This document shows positions 45,019 through 53,121 of a stretch of DNA of 64,000 nucleotides, in pieces. Every line of letters starts with the position of its first letter. Position 1 is the stretch's first letter. This stretch comes from Haloarcula marina (GTDB taxonomy: Archaea > Halobacteriota > Halobacteria > Halobacteriales > Haloarculaceae). The DNA lies in NCBI RefSeq assembly GCF_024218775.1, contig NZ_CP100404.1:1984001-2048000 (forward strand). Reading direction: 5' to 3'. The notes below the pieces were generated by a model. The model did not search any database and was not told where the DNA came from. It saw nothing but the letters and a program-made list of their open reading frames with translations. Both the position numbers and the translations under genes were made by a program.

Positions 45019-46680
45019 TCACGCCCCCTCGCCGTCGTCGAGCGCGCCCGACCGGTCGGTCTTGCCCGTCCGCGTCGTCGGCAACTCCTCCACGAACGCG
45101 ATTCGCCGCGGGCGCTTGTGCGGCCCGAGGTGGTCAGCGACCGTCGACCGCAACGCCGCCGCGAGGTCGTCGGTGGCCGTCGCGTCCGCCGCGGGGACGA
45201 CGAACGCGACGACTCGCTGCCCGCGCTCCGGGTCCGGTTCGCCCTCGACGCGGACGGCGGCGACGGCGGGATGGTCCGAGAGCACGCCCTCCACTTCGAG
45301 CGGGCTAACTCGATAGCCCGAGGTGATGATGACGCTGTCCTTCCGTCCGAGGTGCGTGAGTGTCCCGTCGTCGTCGAACCGGCCTAAGTCACCGGTCCGG
45401 AGGAACTCGTCCGACAGCACCGCATCGGTGGCCGCCGGGTCGCCGACGTACTCTCTCATCACGACTGGGTCCGGGCAAACGACCGCTATCTCGCCGGTTT
45501 CGCCCGTGGGCACCGCCGCGCCGTCGTCGTCGACGAGGACGATATCGTGCCCGGGATACGCCCGTCCGAGCGCCTCGTCGGTGCGATAGACGCCCGCCAC
45601 CTCGCCGACCAGCGCGTTCGCCTCCGTCTGTCCGTACGATTCGCTGACCGTCACGCCGAGGGTGGCTTCCGCCCACGACGAGACCGCCGCCGGGAGCGGT
45701 TCGCCGCCGCACATCACCGCTTCGAGGTCGGGCACGGCCGTCGGCGCGGGGTCTGCCTCGTTGCGAATCGTCCGGAGCGCCGTCGGCGGCAGGAAGGCGT
45801 GCGTGACGCCCTGTGCCTCGGCGAGTGTCAGGGCTCGCTCGGCGTCGAATCCCCGTCGCCGAACCGAGGAGACGACGGTGCCGCCGACGGCGAGCGTCGG
45901 GAACACCACGTCGAACAGTGCCCCGGCCCACGCCCACTCCGACGGCGTCCACGCTCGCGCCCGACGGGCGGCCGCCTCGTCGAACAAGCCGAACCAGCAG
46001 TGATAGCCGGGCAGTGACCCCAGCAGGTACTGGTGACTCTGGAGGACGCCCTTCGGGTCGCTCGTCGACCCCGACGTGTACAGAATCATCGCCGGGTCCG
46101 ACGGCGACGTGGCGACCATCGGCGGGTCAGCGGGGGCCTCGACGTTCTCCGTGTGGGCCGCAAGCCCTCCGAGCGCGTCGTTTCCACTGTCGACGGTGAC
46201 GGAGAGGACCGTCGACGGGCCGGGGAGACCGTCCTCCGCGCTCTCCCACCGTACGGCGTCGACGATGAGCGCCGTCGCGTCGCTGTGGGCGAGCAGATGG
46301 GCGAACGAGTCGTCCCCGACGAGCATCGAGACGGGGACGACGACGCCGCCGAGGCGGAGGACGGCGAGGTGTGCGACCACCAGTTCCGGACACTGGGGGA
46401 GACAGACGGCGACCCGGTCGCCGCGGCCGACGCCCGATTCGGCGAGTCGTGCGGCGAGCGTCGCCGAGGCGCTGTCGAGGTCGCCGTACGTCAGCGTCCG
46501 GGTGCGGTCCGGTGCGTCGACCGCGCCTTCGGGGACGTGCGAGAGGGCGAGGCGGTCGGCCGGACCCGAGAGCGCGTGGTCGGCGAGGTTGTACGTCGCC
46601 GGAACCCGCCACGCGAACCCGTCTCGCAGGTCCTCGTAGCTATCCGGGTCGCTCGGCAGGTCGTAGCCGGTCCACGTCAT
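45019..46680 (-). CDS. AMP-dependent acyl-CoA ligase
   Basis: A 553-residue ANL-superfamily ligase of the acetyl/acyl-CoA synthetase branch. Motifs: MILYTSGSTSDPKGV, VSESYGQTEANAL, RTGDLGRFDDDGTLTHLGRKD and the catalytic-Lys region LPTTRTGKTDRSG. The frame remains open far upstream through GH88 antisense sequence, but the ATG at 46680 overlaps the GH88 stop (ATGA) and gives the expected N-terminus. It is the last gene of the operon CoA-transferase, GH88, ligase. Substrate unknown. Confidence 0.88.
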   Translation of the reverse strand: MTWTGYDLPSDPDSYEDLRDGFAWRVPATYNLADHALSGPADRLALSHVPEGAVDAPDRTRTLTYGDLDSASATLAARLAESGVGRGDRVAVCLPQCPELVVAHLAVLRLGGVVVPVSMLVGDDSFAHLLAHSDATALIVDAVRWESAEDGLPGPSTVLSVTVDSGNDALGGLAAHTENVEAPADPPMVATSPSDPAMILYTSGSTSDPKGVLQSHQYLLGSLPGYHCWFGLFDEAAARRARAWTPSEWAWAGALFDVVFPTLAVGGTVVSSVRRRGFDAERALTLAEAQGVTHAFLPPTALRTIRNEADPAPTAVPDLEAVMCGGEPLPAAVSSWAEATLGVTVSESYGQTEANALVGEVAGVYRTDEALGRAYPGHDIVLVDDDGAAVPTGETGEIAVVCPDPVVMREYVGDPAATDAVLSDEFLRTGDLGRFDDDGTLTHLGRKDSVIITSGYRVSPLEVEGVLSDHPAVAAVRVEGEPDPERGQRVVAFVVPAADATATDDLAAALRSTVADHLGPHKRPRRIAFVEELPTTRTGKTDRSGALDDGEGA

Positions 46681-47834
46681 CGGTCGCCAAGCACCGTCGA
46701 GAGGGCTTCGGCGACGTAGTACTGCGTCCAGACCAGTTCCGTGTCGACGGCGTACTCGCCGGGCCGGTTGAAACACCCCTGTTCGACCCGCCCGTACGAG
46801 GGGTCCTGCGCGTCCGTGACGAGGTAGTTCCCTATCAACGAGTCCAGTATCTCCCACCCGATGTCTCGGAGGTCGGTGACGGCCGGACGGTCCGGGAGCA
46901 GGGTCAGCAGGCCGTAGGCGGTAATGGCCGCGGCGCTCGTGTCCCGCGGTTCCGAGGCCGCGTCCGGAACCTCGAAGTCCCAGTGTGGGACCCTGTCGGT
47001 CGGCGCGTGTTCTCGGTAGTACGCCACCGACCGTTCGAGGGCTTCTCGATACCGGTCTGCGTCCGTCGCTCGATAGGCCGCCGCGAGTCCCGCGATGTTC
47101 CACGCCTGTCCGCGCGCCCAACAGGTGTCCGCCCCGTGGGCCAGTTCGTTGTACTGTCGCTCCAGCGCGCCCCTCTCGTCGAAGACGGCGTGATGCCACG
47201 TCCGGCCGTCCCCCCGGAGGTACCAGTCGAGGTGGCGGTCCGCGTGGGAGACGGCCACGTCCCGAAACCGGGGGTTCTGCGTCTCCTCGTAGGCACGCCA
47301 CAGCACCGGGACGGCGGTGTAGAGGTTGTCGACGGCCCCGAGGCGTTCGCCCGGTGGGCCGTGGTCGGAGTCGGGACCCCGGAACTGCTCCGGACCCTTG
47401 ATCGCCAGTTTGCCGAGCGGAATCTGTCGGGCGCGTTCGTCGAACGCGTCGGCCATCGCGTCCGCGCCTTCGAGTCCGATACCGAACAGCGTCCGGTCGC
47501 CACAGGCATCGTAGGCGCGGAATCCGGCGTAGAGAAAGTTCATCCCGCAGAACATCGAGTCGCGCGGCATGTACTCGTACATCGCGTCGGTGTGTTCTCG
47601 GGCGGCTTGCTCGAACCGGTCGCGCGTCTGCTCGTCGTCCGCGTGGCTCGCGGCGGTCCAGAGCAGTCCGATCCAGTGGCCGCCGCACCAGTTGCCGTTC
47701 GCCGTCGTCTCCCACGCATCGCCCTCCCGGTCGTACACGTACGGAAACCTGTCTCCCGTCTCGTCGAGCGTCGTCTCGACCCGCGTGAGCACCGCGTCAA
47801 GCGCGGCTCGGTACGGGCCGCCAGCATTTGACAT
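46677..47834 (-). CDS. Unsaturated glucuronyl hydrolase (GH88 family)
   Basis: A 385-residue alpha/alpha6-barrel glycoside hydrolase of family 88/105 type, releasing unsaturated uronic acid from oligosaccharides made by polysaccharide lyases. Features: NGNWCGGHWIGLLW (about 49-62), DNLYTAVPVLWRAY, WARGQAWNIAGLA and DTSAAAITAYGLL with the likely catalytic Asp. No signal peptide, so it is cytosolic and works on imported oligosaccharides. The start at 47834 follows the reading frame MSNAGGPYRAAL. It fits the uronate genes at 50-60 kb, but sits between a CoA-transferase and a ligase. Confidence 0.85.
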   Translation of the reverse strand: MSNAGGPYRAALDAVLTRVETTLDETGDRFPYVYDREGDAWETTANGNWCGGHWIGLLWTAASHADDEQTRDRFEQAAREHTDAMYEYMPRDSMFCGMNFLYAGFRAYDACGDRTLFGIGLEGADAMADAFDERARQIPLGKLAIKGPEQFRGPDSDHGPPGERLGAVDNLYTAVPVLWRAYEETQNPRFRDVAVSHADRHLDWYLRGDGRTWHHAVFDERGALERQYNELAHGADTCWARGQAWNIAGLAAAYRATDADRYREALERSVAYYREHAPTDRVPHWDFEVPDAASEPRDTSAAAITAYGLLTLLPDRPAVTDLRDIGWEILDSLIGNYLVTDAQDPSYGRVEQGCFNRPGEYAVDTELVWTQYYVAEALSTVLGDR

Positions 47835-47875
47835 ACCTTCTCTTACCGGTCGCGAATATTGAAGTTGTGGGCCGG

Positions 47876-49072
47876 TCAGTCGACCGTTCCGCCCACGATT
47901 CCCTCGTCGGCGAGACGCGTCCGCTCGTCGGCGTCGTATCCGAGTTCCGCGAGGACTTCGCCCGTGTGTTGGCCGGGAAGCGGCGGCGGCGACCGGGTCT
48001 CGGCGGGCGTCTCGGACATTTCGACCGGGTGCCCGACAGTCTCGAAGGTTCCGTCCGTGGGGTGGTCGAGTTCGACCAGAATCTCGTTGTGCTCGACCTG
48101 CGGGTCCGCCGCAAGGTCCGCGAAGTCGTTGACCTCGGCCGCCCACACGTCCGCCTCAAGCAGCGTCGCCAGCAACTCGTCGCTCTCCTGTTCGCGAGTG
48201 TACGCTTCGAGCGTCCGCTTTATCTCGTCGCGGTGTTCGTACGTCTCGGCGGCCGTCTCGTAGTCTGCGAGCGCGGGGAGGTCGAGCGTTTCAGCGAGGG
48301 CCGCCATCGGAGCCATCGCGATTGCCACGTAGCCGTCCGCCGTCTCGTAGATGCCGTACGGACCGCCGAGCCACGCCTGCGCGACGCCTTCCTCGCTGCG
48401 CTCGAACTCCGTGTCCATGTTCAGCGCGGCGGTAATCTCCTGACACTGGAAATCGATGGCGGCGTTCAGGAGGTTCACCTCGACGCGTTGGCCCTCGCCG
48501 GTTCGTTCCTTGTGGAACAGCGCGAACATCGTGTGCAGGGCGATGAGCATCGCCGCGTGTTCGTCGACGACGGCGGTTCCGGCGGGCGTCGGCGGGTCGT
48601 CCTTCCGCCCGGTGTAGTTCGCCAGTCCGCTCATCGACTGCAAGAGGAGGTCCTGTCCGGGCCGCTCGGCGTAAGGGCCGTCGCGGCCGAATCCCGAGGC
48701 CGAGACGTAGACGACGTCGGGGTTCACCTCGGTCACGTCGTCGTAGCCGATGCCGAACTTCTCCATCACACCGGGTCGGAAGTTCTCCACCACCACGTCC
48801 GCATCGCTCGCGATGTCGAGGGCGAGTTCGCGGCCCTCGTCGGATTTGAGGTCGAGCGTGACCGACCGCTTGTTGCGGTTCATGGCGAGGAAGAAGGGGC
48901 TGACGCCGTCCAGCAGTTCGCCGCCCGCCTCCAAATCTCGCTCCCACTCCCCGCCGAGTCGCTCTATCTTGATTACGTCGGCCCCCATGTCACCGAGTTT
49001 CTGGGTGGCCCACGGCCCCTGCATCATCTGCGTGAAATCGGCGATTTTCACGCCGTCGAGTGCCCGCTCCAT
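47876..49072 (-). CDS. CoA-transferase family III (CaiB/BaiF type)
   Basis: A 398-residue family III CoA-transferase that moves CoA between carboxylates. N-terminal ALDGVKIADFTQMMQGPWAT, then IKIERLGGEWERD, NRNKRSVTLDLKSDEGREL and the region TPAGTAVVDEHAAMLIALH holding the nucleophile-type Asp. A CGTTTATG TATA-like box (plus-strand 49098-49105) is about 29 nt before the ATG at 49072, supporting this start over the further upstream one at 49153. It is the first gene of a minus-strand group with GH88 and an acyl-CoA ligase. Donor and acceptor are not known. Confidence 0.88.
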   Translation of the reverse strand: MERALDGVKIADFTQMMQGPWATQKLGDMGADVIKIERLGGEWERDLEAGGELLDGVSPFFLAMNRNKRSVTLDLKSDEGRELALDIASDADVVVENFRPGVMEKFGIGYDDVTEVNPDVVYVSASGFGRDGPYAERPGQDLLLQSMSGLANYTGRKDDPPTPAGTAVVDEHAAMLIALHTMFALFHKERTGEGQRVEVNLLNAAIDFQCQEITAALNMDTEFERSEEGVAQAWLGGPYGIYETADGYVAIAMAPMAALAETLDLPALADYETAAETYEHRDEIKRTLEAYTREQESDELLATLLEADVWAAEVNDFADLAADPQVEHNEILVELDHPTDGTFETVGHPVEMSETPAETRSPPPLPGQHTGEVLAELGYDADERTRLADEGIVGGTVD

Positions 49073-49151
49073 ATCCGTTACACGTCGTGGCTCGGGCATA
49101 AACGTTGGTTTCGACGGTACACTTAATGTCGACTCCGCTGTCGGTTCGGAC
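49073..49151. promoter_or_regulatory. Divergent leaderless promoters of the CoA-transferase and binding-protein genes
   Basis: In this 79-bp gap CATAAACG (49098-49105) serves the minus-strand CoA-transferase (ATG at 49072, about 29 nt away) and ACTTAATG (49121-49128) serves the plus-strand binding protein (ATG at 49152, about 28 nt away). The two TATA-like boxes sit back to back with about 15 bp between them. Confidence 0.55.
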
Positions 49152-50387
49152 ATGCCAACGCTTCGATTGGTCGGGCGGCCGTTCGAGGGGTTCGAGAACG
49201 CGCTCCAGCGACAGATGGACTCGTTCGCCGCGTCTGTCGACGCCGACGTTACCTTCGAACGCGACCATCGCCCGCTTCCCGAGATTCACGAGGAGTTGCT
49301 CGATACCGGCGACATCGCCGACGGCCGGTACGACCTGTTCCTCTGCCTGAGCGACTGGCTGCCGATGGCCGCCGACGCGGGCTACCTCGAACCGCTGGAC
49401 GACCGGATGGCGGCAGACCCGCCCGAAGACTGGCCCGAAGGCTGGGCCGAGAGCCTGCGCGGCCTGATGGCCTACGACGGCACGACCTACGGCGTCCCGT
49501 ACCACGACGGCCCGGAGATATTCCACTACCGCGAGGACTGCTTCGAGAGCGTCGACGAGCAACGGGCGTTCCGCGAGGCGTACGGTCGCCCCCTCTCTGT
49601 GCCGCGGACGTGGGACGAGTTTCTGGAGGTAGCGTCGTTCTTCACGCGACCCGACGAGGACATGTGGGGGACCGTCGTCGCCGCGAAACCGGACGGCCAC
49701 AACGACGTGTACGACTTCGCCATCCACCTGTGGAGTCGCGGCGGACAGTTGCTCGACGACGAGGGCACCCCGGCTTTCGACAGCCCCGAAGGTCGAGAGG
49801 CGCTCCAGTACTACCACGACCTGATTCACGAACACGAGGTGGCGCCGCCGGAATCCGTCGAGATGGAGAGCGTCGAGACGGGGCAGTTCTACGCCGACGG
49901 GAAGGCCGCGATGATGTGGAACTGGTCGGGTTTTGGCGCGATGGCCGAGGACCCCGACTCGGCGGCGTTCGGCCGGACGAACTACGGCCTCATCCCGCGG
50001 GCGGACGCCGCCGCGGGCGAGCACACCTCGCTGACGGTGTGTTACGGCCTGACCGTCCCCGCCGGGGCCGAGCATCCGGACCTCGCCTACGACTTCATCC
50101 GCCACGCCGCCTCGCCGGAGAACGACCGCATCACGACACAAGAGGGAGCGTCGGGGACGCGGTTCTCGACGTGGCGCGACCCCGAAATCCTGCGGTCGAA
50201 CACGTTCTACTCGATATTGGAAGAGGTGAACACCGGCCCGGTGAACACGCTCCCACGCATCCCCGAGTACACGGAGTTGAACGAGATTCTGAACGAGATG
50301 GTCGAGGCCGTCGTCGTCGACCGGTCGATGTCGGTCGAGGACGGCCTCGCCGAGGCCGACGAGCGAGCGCGAGCGTTGCTGGAGTGA
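49152..50387 (+). CDS. Family 1 solute-binding protein without signal peptide
   Basis: A 411-residue carbohydrate-type binding-protein fold: MPTLRLVGRPFEGFENALQR, then YDLFLCLSDWLPMAADAGYLE, GVPYHDGPEIFHYRED, DVYDFAIHLWSRGGQL, DGKAAMMWNWSGFGAMA and the C-terminal RIPEYTELNEILNEM. It has no hydrophobic leader, no twin arginine and no lipobox. ACTTAATG lies about 28 nt before this ATG, so a longer secreted form is unlikely. Family 1 members normally sit outside the cell with an ABC transporter, but no permease is adjacent. It is in the uronate island; ligand perhaps a sugar acid or oligosaccharide, which is inference. Confidence 0.83.
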   Translation: MPTLRLVGRPFEGFENALQRQMDSFAASVDADVTFERDHRPLPEIHEELLDTGDIADGRYDLFLCLSDWLPMAADAGYLEPLDDRMAADPPEDWPEGWAESLRGLMAYDGTTYGVPYHDGPEIFHYREDCFESVDEQRAFREAYGRPLSVPRTWDEFLEVASFFTRPDEDMWGTVVAAKPDGHNDVYDFAIHLWSRGGQLLDDEGTPAFDSPEGREALQYYHDLIHEHEVAPPESVEMESVETGQFYADGKAAMMWNWSGFGAMAEDPDSAAFGRTNYGLIPRADAAAGEHTSLTVCYGLTVPAGAEHPDLAYDFIRHAASPENDRITTQEGASGTRFSTWRDPEILRSNTFYSILEEVNTGPVNTLPRIPEYTELNEILNEMVEAVVVDRSMSVEDGLAEADERARALLE

Positions 50388-50433
50388 GCGGTCGGGGCGG
50401 TCGTCGACCGTCCGCAGAGCGTGCGACCGAGTA

Positions 50434-50442
50434 ACACTTATC
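50434..50442 (+). promoter_or_regulatory. TATA box of the first UxuA-like gene
   Basis: ACACTTATC is centred about 29 nt before the ATG at 50467. This supports a leaderless start there. Confidence 0.45.
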
Positions 50443-50466
50443 GCCGTCCGCCGGGTTTCCTCCACT

Positions 50467-51528
50467 ATGAGCGAGACAACGGCCAGCGATAGCGACGCCG
50501 AGACGGTCGATTTCGACGGGCTCCCGATGCGTATCGGCCTCGGTCAGTTCATGGACCCAACGCCGGAGAAACTCCGCTTCTGCAAGCAGTTGGGCGTCGA
50601 CGACATCCTCCTGAACATGTATCGGTACTCGCCGGACTACCCGCACATGCCCGACAACGAGCGGATTCCGTTAGAGGGCGACGAGGAGTGGTCGTACGAG
50701 AACCTCGTCGAACTGCGCGAACGCGTCGAGTCGGCGGGCCTCCGCCTGAACGCCATCGAGAACATCCCCATCTCCTTTTACGACAAAATCATGCTCGGTC
50801 GGGAGGGGAGGGAGAGGCAGATGGAACACGTCAAGACGACCATCAGGAACATCGGCCGGGCGGGCATCCCGATGTTCGGCTACCACTGGATGCCCGGCGG
50901 CGTCTGGCGCAACACCGACGTGACAGTTCGAGGCGGCGCGGGCGCGTCCGGGTTCGACCTCGATGCCGTCCCAGACGACTTCACCCACGGCCGGGAGTAC
51001 ACCGAGGAAGAACTGTGGGACAACTACGAGTACTTCCTCTCGGAACTGCTCCCCGTCGCCGAGGAGGCGGGCGTGCAGATGTGTCTGCACCCCAACGACC
51101 CGCCCGTGCGGTCGCTCGGCGGCGTTCCACAACTGTTCCGCAACTTCGAGAACTTCAAGCGGGCTATGGAACTGGTGCCGAGCGAGAACCACGGACTGGA
51201 GTTCTGTCTGGGCTGTTGGTCCGAGATGGGCGAGGATTTGCCCGAGGTCATCCGCTACTTCGGCGAGCGCGACAAACTGTTCTACGTCCACTTCCGCGAC
51301 GTGGACGGGACGGTCCCGCGGTTCAACGAGACGTTCGTCGACCAGGGGAACTACGACGCCTACGAGATTCTGTCGCTGCTGGACGAGGTGGGATTCTCGG
51401 GCCTCGTCATCCCGGACCACGTCCCCCACGTCGAGGGCGACACCGACTGGGAACACCGCGGGCGCGCCCACGCCGTCGGCTACCTGAACGGGATGCTGAA
51501 CGCGATTCGCCACGAGCGCGGGCGCTGA
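50467..51528 (+). CDS. Mannonate dehydratase-like protein (UxuA family)
   Basis: A 353-residue TIM-barrel enzyme of the UxuA family, which dehydrates D-mannonate to 2-keto-3-deoxygluconate. Motifs: the N-terminal LGQFMDPTPEKL, FGYHWMPGGVWRNT, CLHPNDPPVRSLGGVPQLF, GLEFCLGCWSEMG and VHFRDVDGTVPRFNETF, then IPDHVPHVEGD. The second UxuA-like gene (56680) is closer to E. coli UxuA in its PMRPDHVP and LHPDDPP motifs, so this paralogue may have a different substrate such as another aldonate. An SDR gene follows 50 bp downstream with its own promoter. Confidence 0.85.
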   Translation: MSETTASDSDAETVDFDGLPMRIGLGQFMDPTPEKLRFCKQLGVDDILLNMYRYSPDYPHMPDNERIPLEGDEEWSYENLVELRERVESAGLRLNAIENIPISFYDKIMLGREGRERQMEHVKTTIRNIGRAGIPMFGYHWMPGGVWRNTDVTVRGGAGASGFDLDAVPDDFTHGREYTEEELWDNYEYFLSELLPVAEEAGVQMCLHPNDPPVRSLGGVPQLFRNFENFKRAMELVPSENHGLEFCLGCWSEMGEDLPEVIRYFGERDKLFYVHFRDVDGTVPRFNETFVDQGNYDAYEILSLLDEVGFSGLVIPDHVPHVEGDTDWEHRGRAHAVGYLNGMLNAIRHERGR

Positions 51529-51547
51529 CTCGACGCACCGGGACCTA

Positions 51548-51556
51548 CCCTTAAGT
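51548..51556 (+). promoter_or_regulatory. TATA box of the SDR gene
   Basis: CCCTTAAGT is centred 28 nt before the ATG at 51579; leaderless transcript expected. Confidence 0.45.
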
Positions 51557-51578
51557 CGGTCGCCCCTGATTTCTGACT

Positions 51579-52367
51579 ATGGCGGCAGAGCGACACACAG
51601 ACCGGACAGTGATAGTGACCGGCGCGGCAAGCGGTATCGGCCGCGGCATCGCGAACCGATTCGGCGAGGAGGGCGCGAACGTCGTCGTCGCCGACGTGCG
51701 ACGCGAACCGAAACAGGGCGAGAAGTACGACACCGACGTGACGACGCCGACGGACGAACTCGTCAGCGAGGAGACGGCGGGCGACGGAACGTTCGTCGAG
51801 ACGGACGTGGGCGACCCCGACAGCGTCGAGGCGATGGTCGAGGCGGCCGTCGACACCTACGGCGGCGTCGACGTGTTGGTGAACAACGCGGGCATCCAAA
51901 TCGTCGGGGACTCACAGACCACGAGCGTCGAGGAGTGGCAGCGGTCCATCGACATCGACCTGAGCGGCGTCTTCTACTGCGTGAAGTTCGCCGTCCCGCA
52001 CCTCGTCGAGAGCGAGGGCCAAATCGTCAACATCGGGTCGGTGCGCGGGTTCGAGGGCGGCGGCGGCCCGCCATACGCCGCGGCGAAGGGCGGCGTCGTC
52101 AACATGACGCGGGACCTGGCGATGGAACTGGGCGATGAGAACGTCCGCGTCAACTGCATCAACCCGGGCTACGTCGAGACGCCGCTACAAGACATCGTCA
52201 CCGAGGAAGACATGGCGAAATCGCGCGAACAGACGCTGCTCCCGCGGTTCGGCAAGCCCGAGGACGTGGGCGACGCCGCCGTCTTCCTCGCGAGCGACGA
52301 AGCGGGATTCATCACCGGCGCGAACCTCCCCGTCGACGGGGGATGGTTGGCCCACAGCGGTCTCTGA
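51579..52367 (+). CDS. Short-chain dehydrogenase/reductase
   Basis: A 262-residue SDR with the cofactor motif VIVTGAASGIGRGIANRF (about 9-26), VNNAGIQI and the catalytic region IGSVRGFEGGGGPPYAAAKGG with Ser, Tyr and Lys. The C-terminal FITGANLPVDGGW is standard for the family. In this neighbourhood it could oxidise or reduce a keto-sugar acid, for example as a fructuronate/tagaturonate reductase or 2-keto-3-deoxy acid dehydrogenase, but the specific substrate cannot be read. It ends 9 nt before the convergent RraA-like gene. Confidence 0.87.
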   Translation: MAAERHTDRTVIVTGAASGIGRGIANRFGEEGANVVVADVRREPKQGEKYDTDVTTPTDELVSEETAGDGTFVETDVGDPDSVEAMVEAAVDTYGGVDVLVNNAGIQIVGDSQTTSVEEWQRSIDIDLSGVFYCVKFAVPHLVESEGQIVNIGSVRGFEGGGGPPYAAAKGGVVNMTRDLAMELGDENVRVNCINPGYVETPLQDIVTEEDMAKSREQTLLPRFGKPEDVGDAAVFLASDEAGFITGANLPVDGGWLAHSGL

Positions 52368-52376
52368 ACCAACCGC

Positions 52377-53039
52377 TCAAAACACGCCGTACTCGTCGTA
52401 GGCGTCGAGCGGGGCCCGTCCGGCACGCACAGCGTCCCGGACCTCGTTTTCCGTCTCGGCGAGTTCTTCTGCGGCTTCCAGAACCGAGACGCGGATTGCT
52501 TCCGGAACGACGACGACGCCGTCCTCGTCGCCGAGGACGATGTCACCGGCCGACACTTCGACGCCGCCGACGACGGCGTCCGTTCCCCACTCCAGAATCT
52601 CCCAGCGGGGCACGGCGTCGGCGGGCGTGCGGTAGCGGGCGAAGACCGGGAACTCCTCGTCGAGGATGTAGGATACGTCCCGAACGCCGCCGTCTAACAC
52701 CGCGCCGCGCGCGCCCTGTTCCTGCAGCGAGACGACCGACAGTTCCCCGAGGTGGGCCGCCCTGTCGTCGTTCGTCTGGTACGTGAGGACGGCGTGTTCC
52801 GGGGCGTCGCCGAGCATTTGGAGGATGTTGCGCATGTTCTCCTCGGGGTCGACGCTTCGGTTCGGGCGGCCGACGACGGGGTAGGCGACGCCCGCCGCGG
52901 TCATCCCGTCCCGTAGCGGCGCGATGTCGGGCGAGAGCGTCTGGTCTTCCAACCCCTCGTCGTCCAGTACGTCGACGACCGCACCGGGGTACAACTGCTC
53001 GTAGCGCTCACACAGGTCGCCGACTGACGGGTCGCTCAT
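52377..53039 (-). CDS. RraA family protein (aldolase/demethylmenaquinone methyltransferase-like fold)
   Basis: A 220-residue RraA-like protein: AVVDVLDDEGLEDQTLSPDIAPL, then GDAPEHAVLTYQTNDDRAAHLGELSVVSLQEQG, GARGAVLDGGVRDVSYIL with the metal/substrate GGxRD motif, and FPVFARYRTPAD. Many stand-alone members outside proteobacteria act as oxo-acid aldolases (4-hydroxy-4-methyl-2-oxoglutarate type) rather than RNase inhibitors. Start at 53039 (MSDPSVGDL); an ATG 24 nt further up is also in frame. Divergent from the LLM oxidoreductase. In a sugar-acid island an aldolase role is plausible. Confidence 0.82.
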   Translation of the reverse strand: MSDPSVGDLCERYEQLYPGAVVDVLDDEGLEDQTLSPDIAPLRDGMTAAGVAYPVVGRPNRSVDPEENMRNILQMLGDAPEHAVLTYQTNDDRAAHLGELSVVSLQEQGARGAVLDGGVRDVSYILDEEFPVFARYRTPADAVPRWEILEWGTDAVVGGVEVSAGDIVLGDEDGVVVVPEAIRVSVLEAAEELAETENEVRDAVRAGRAPLDAYDEYGVF

Positions 53040-53091
53040 ACCGGATACGGGCGCGGCGGTCACAAGAATCTATCTGCGAGGAACCCCCAAC

Positions 53092-53099
53092 AATTATTC
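53092..53099 (+). promoter_or_regulatory. TATA box of the LLM oxidoreductase gene
   Basis: AATTATTC lies about 27 nt before the ATG at 53122, supporting that start over the upstream GTG. Confidence 0.45.
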
Positions 53100-53121
53100 T
53101 GGTCGGAACCGCAGAGTGGGT

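Noticed and set aside
46681-47715. N-terminal extension of the acyl-CoA ligase to 898 residues
   Set aside because: The extra part is antisense-like, arginine-rich frame over the GH88 gene. The ATG at 46680 with the ATGA overlap gives the family N-terminus.
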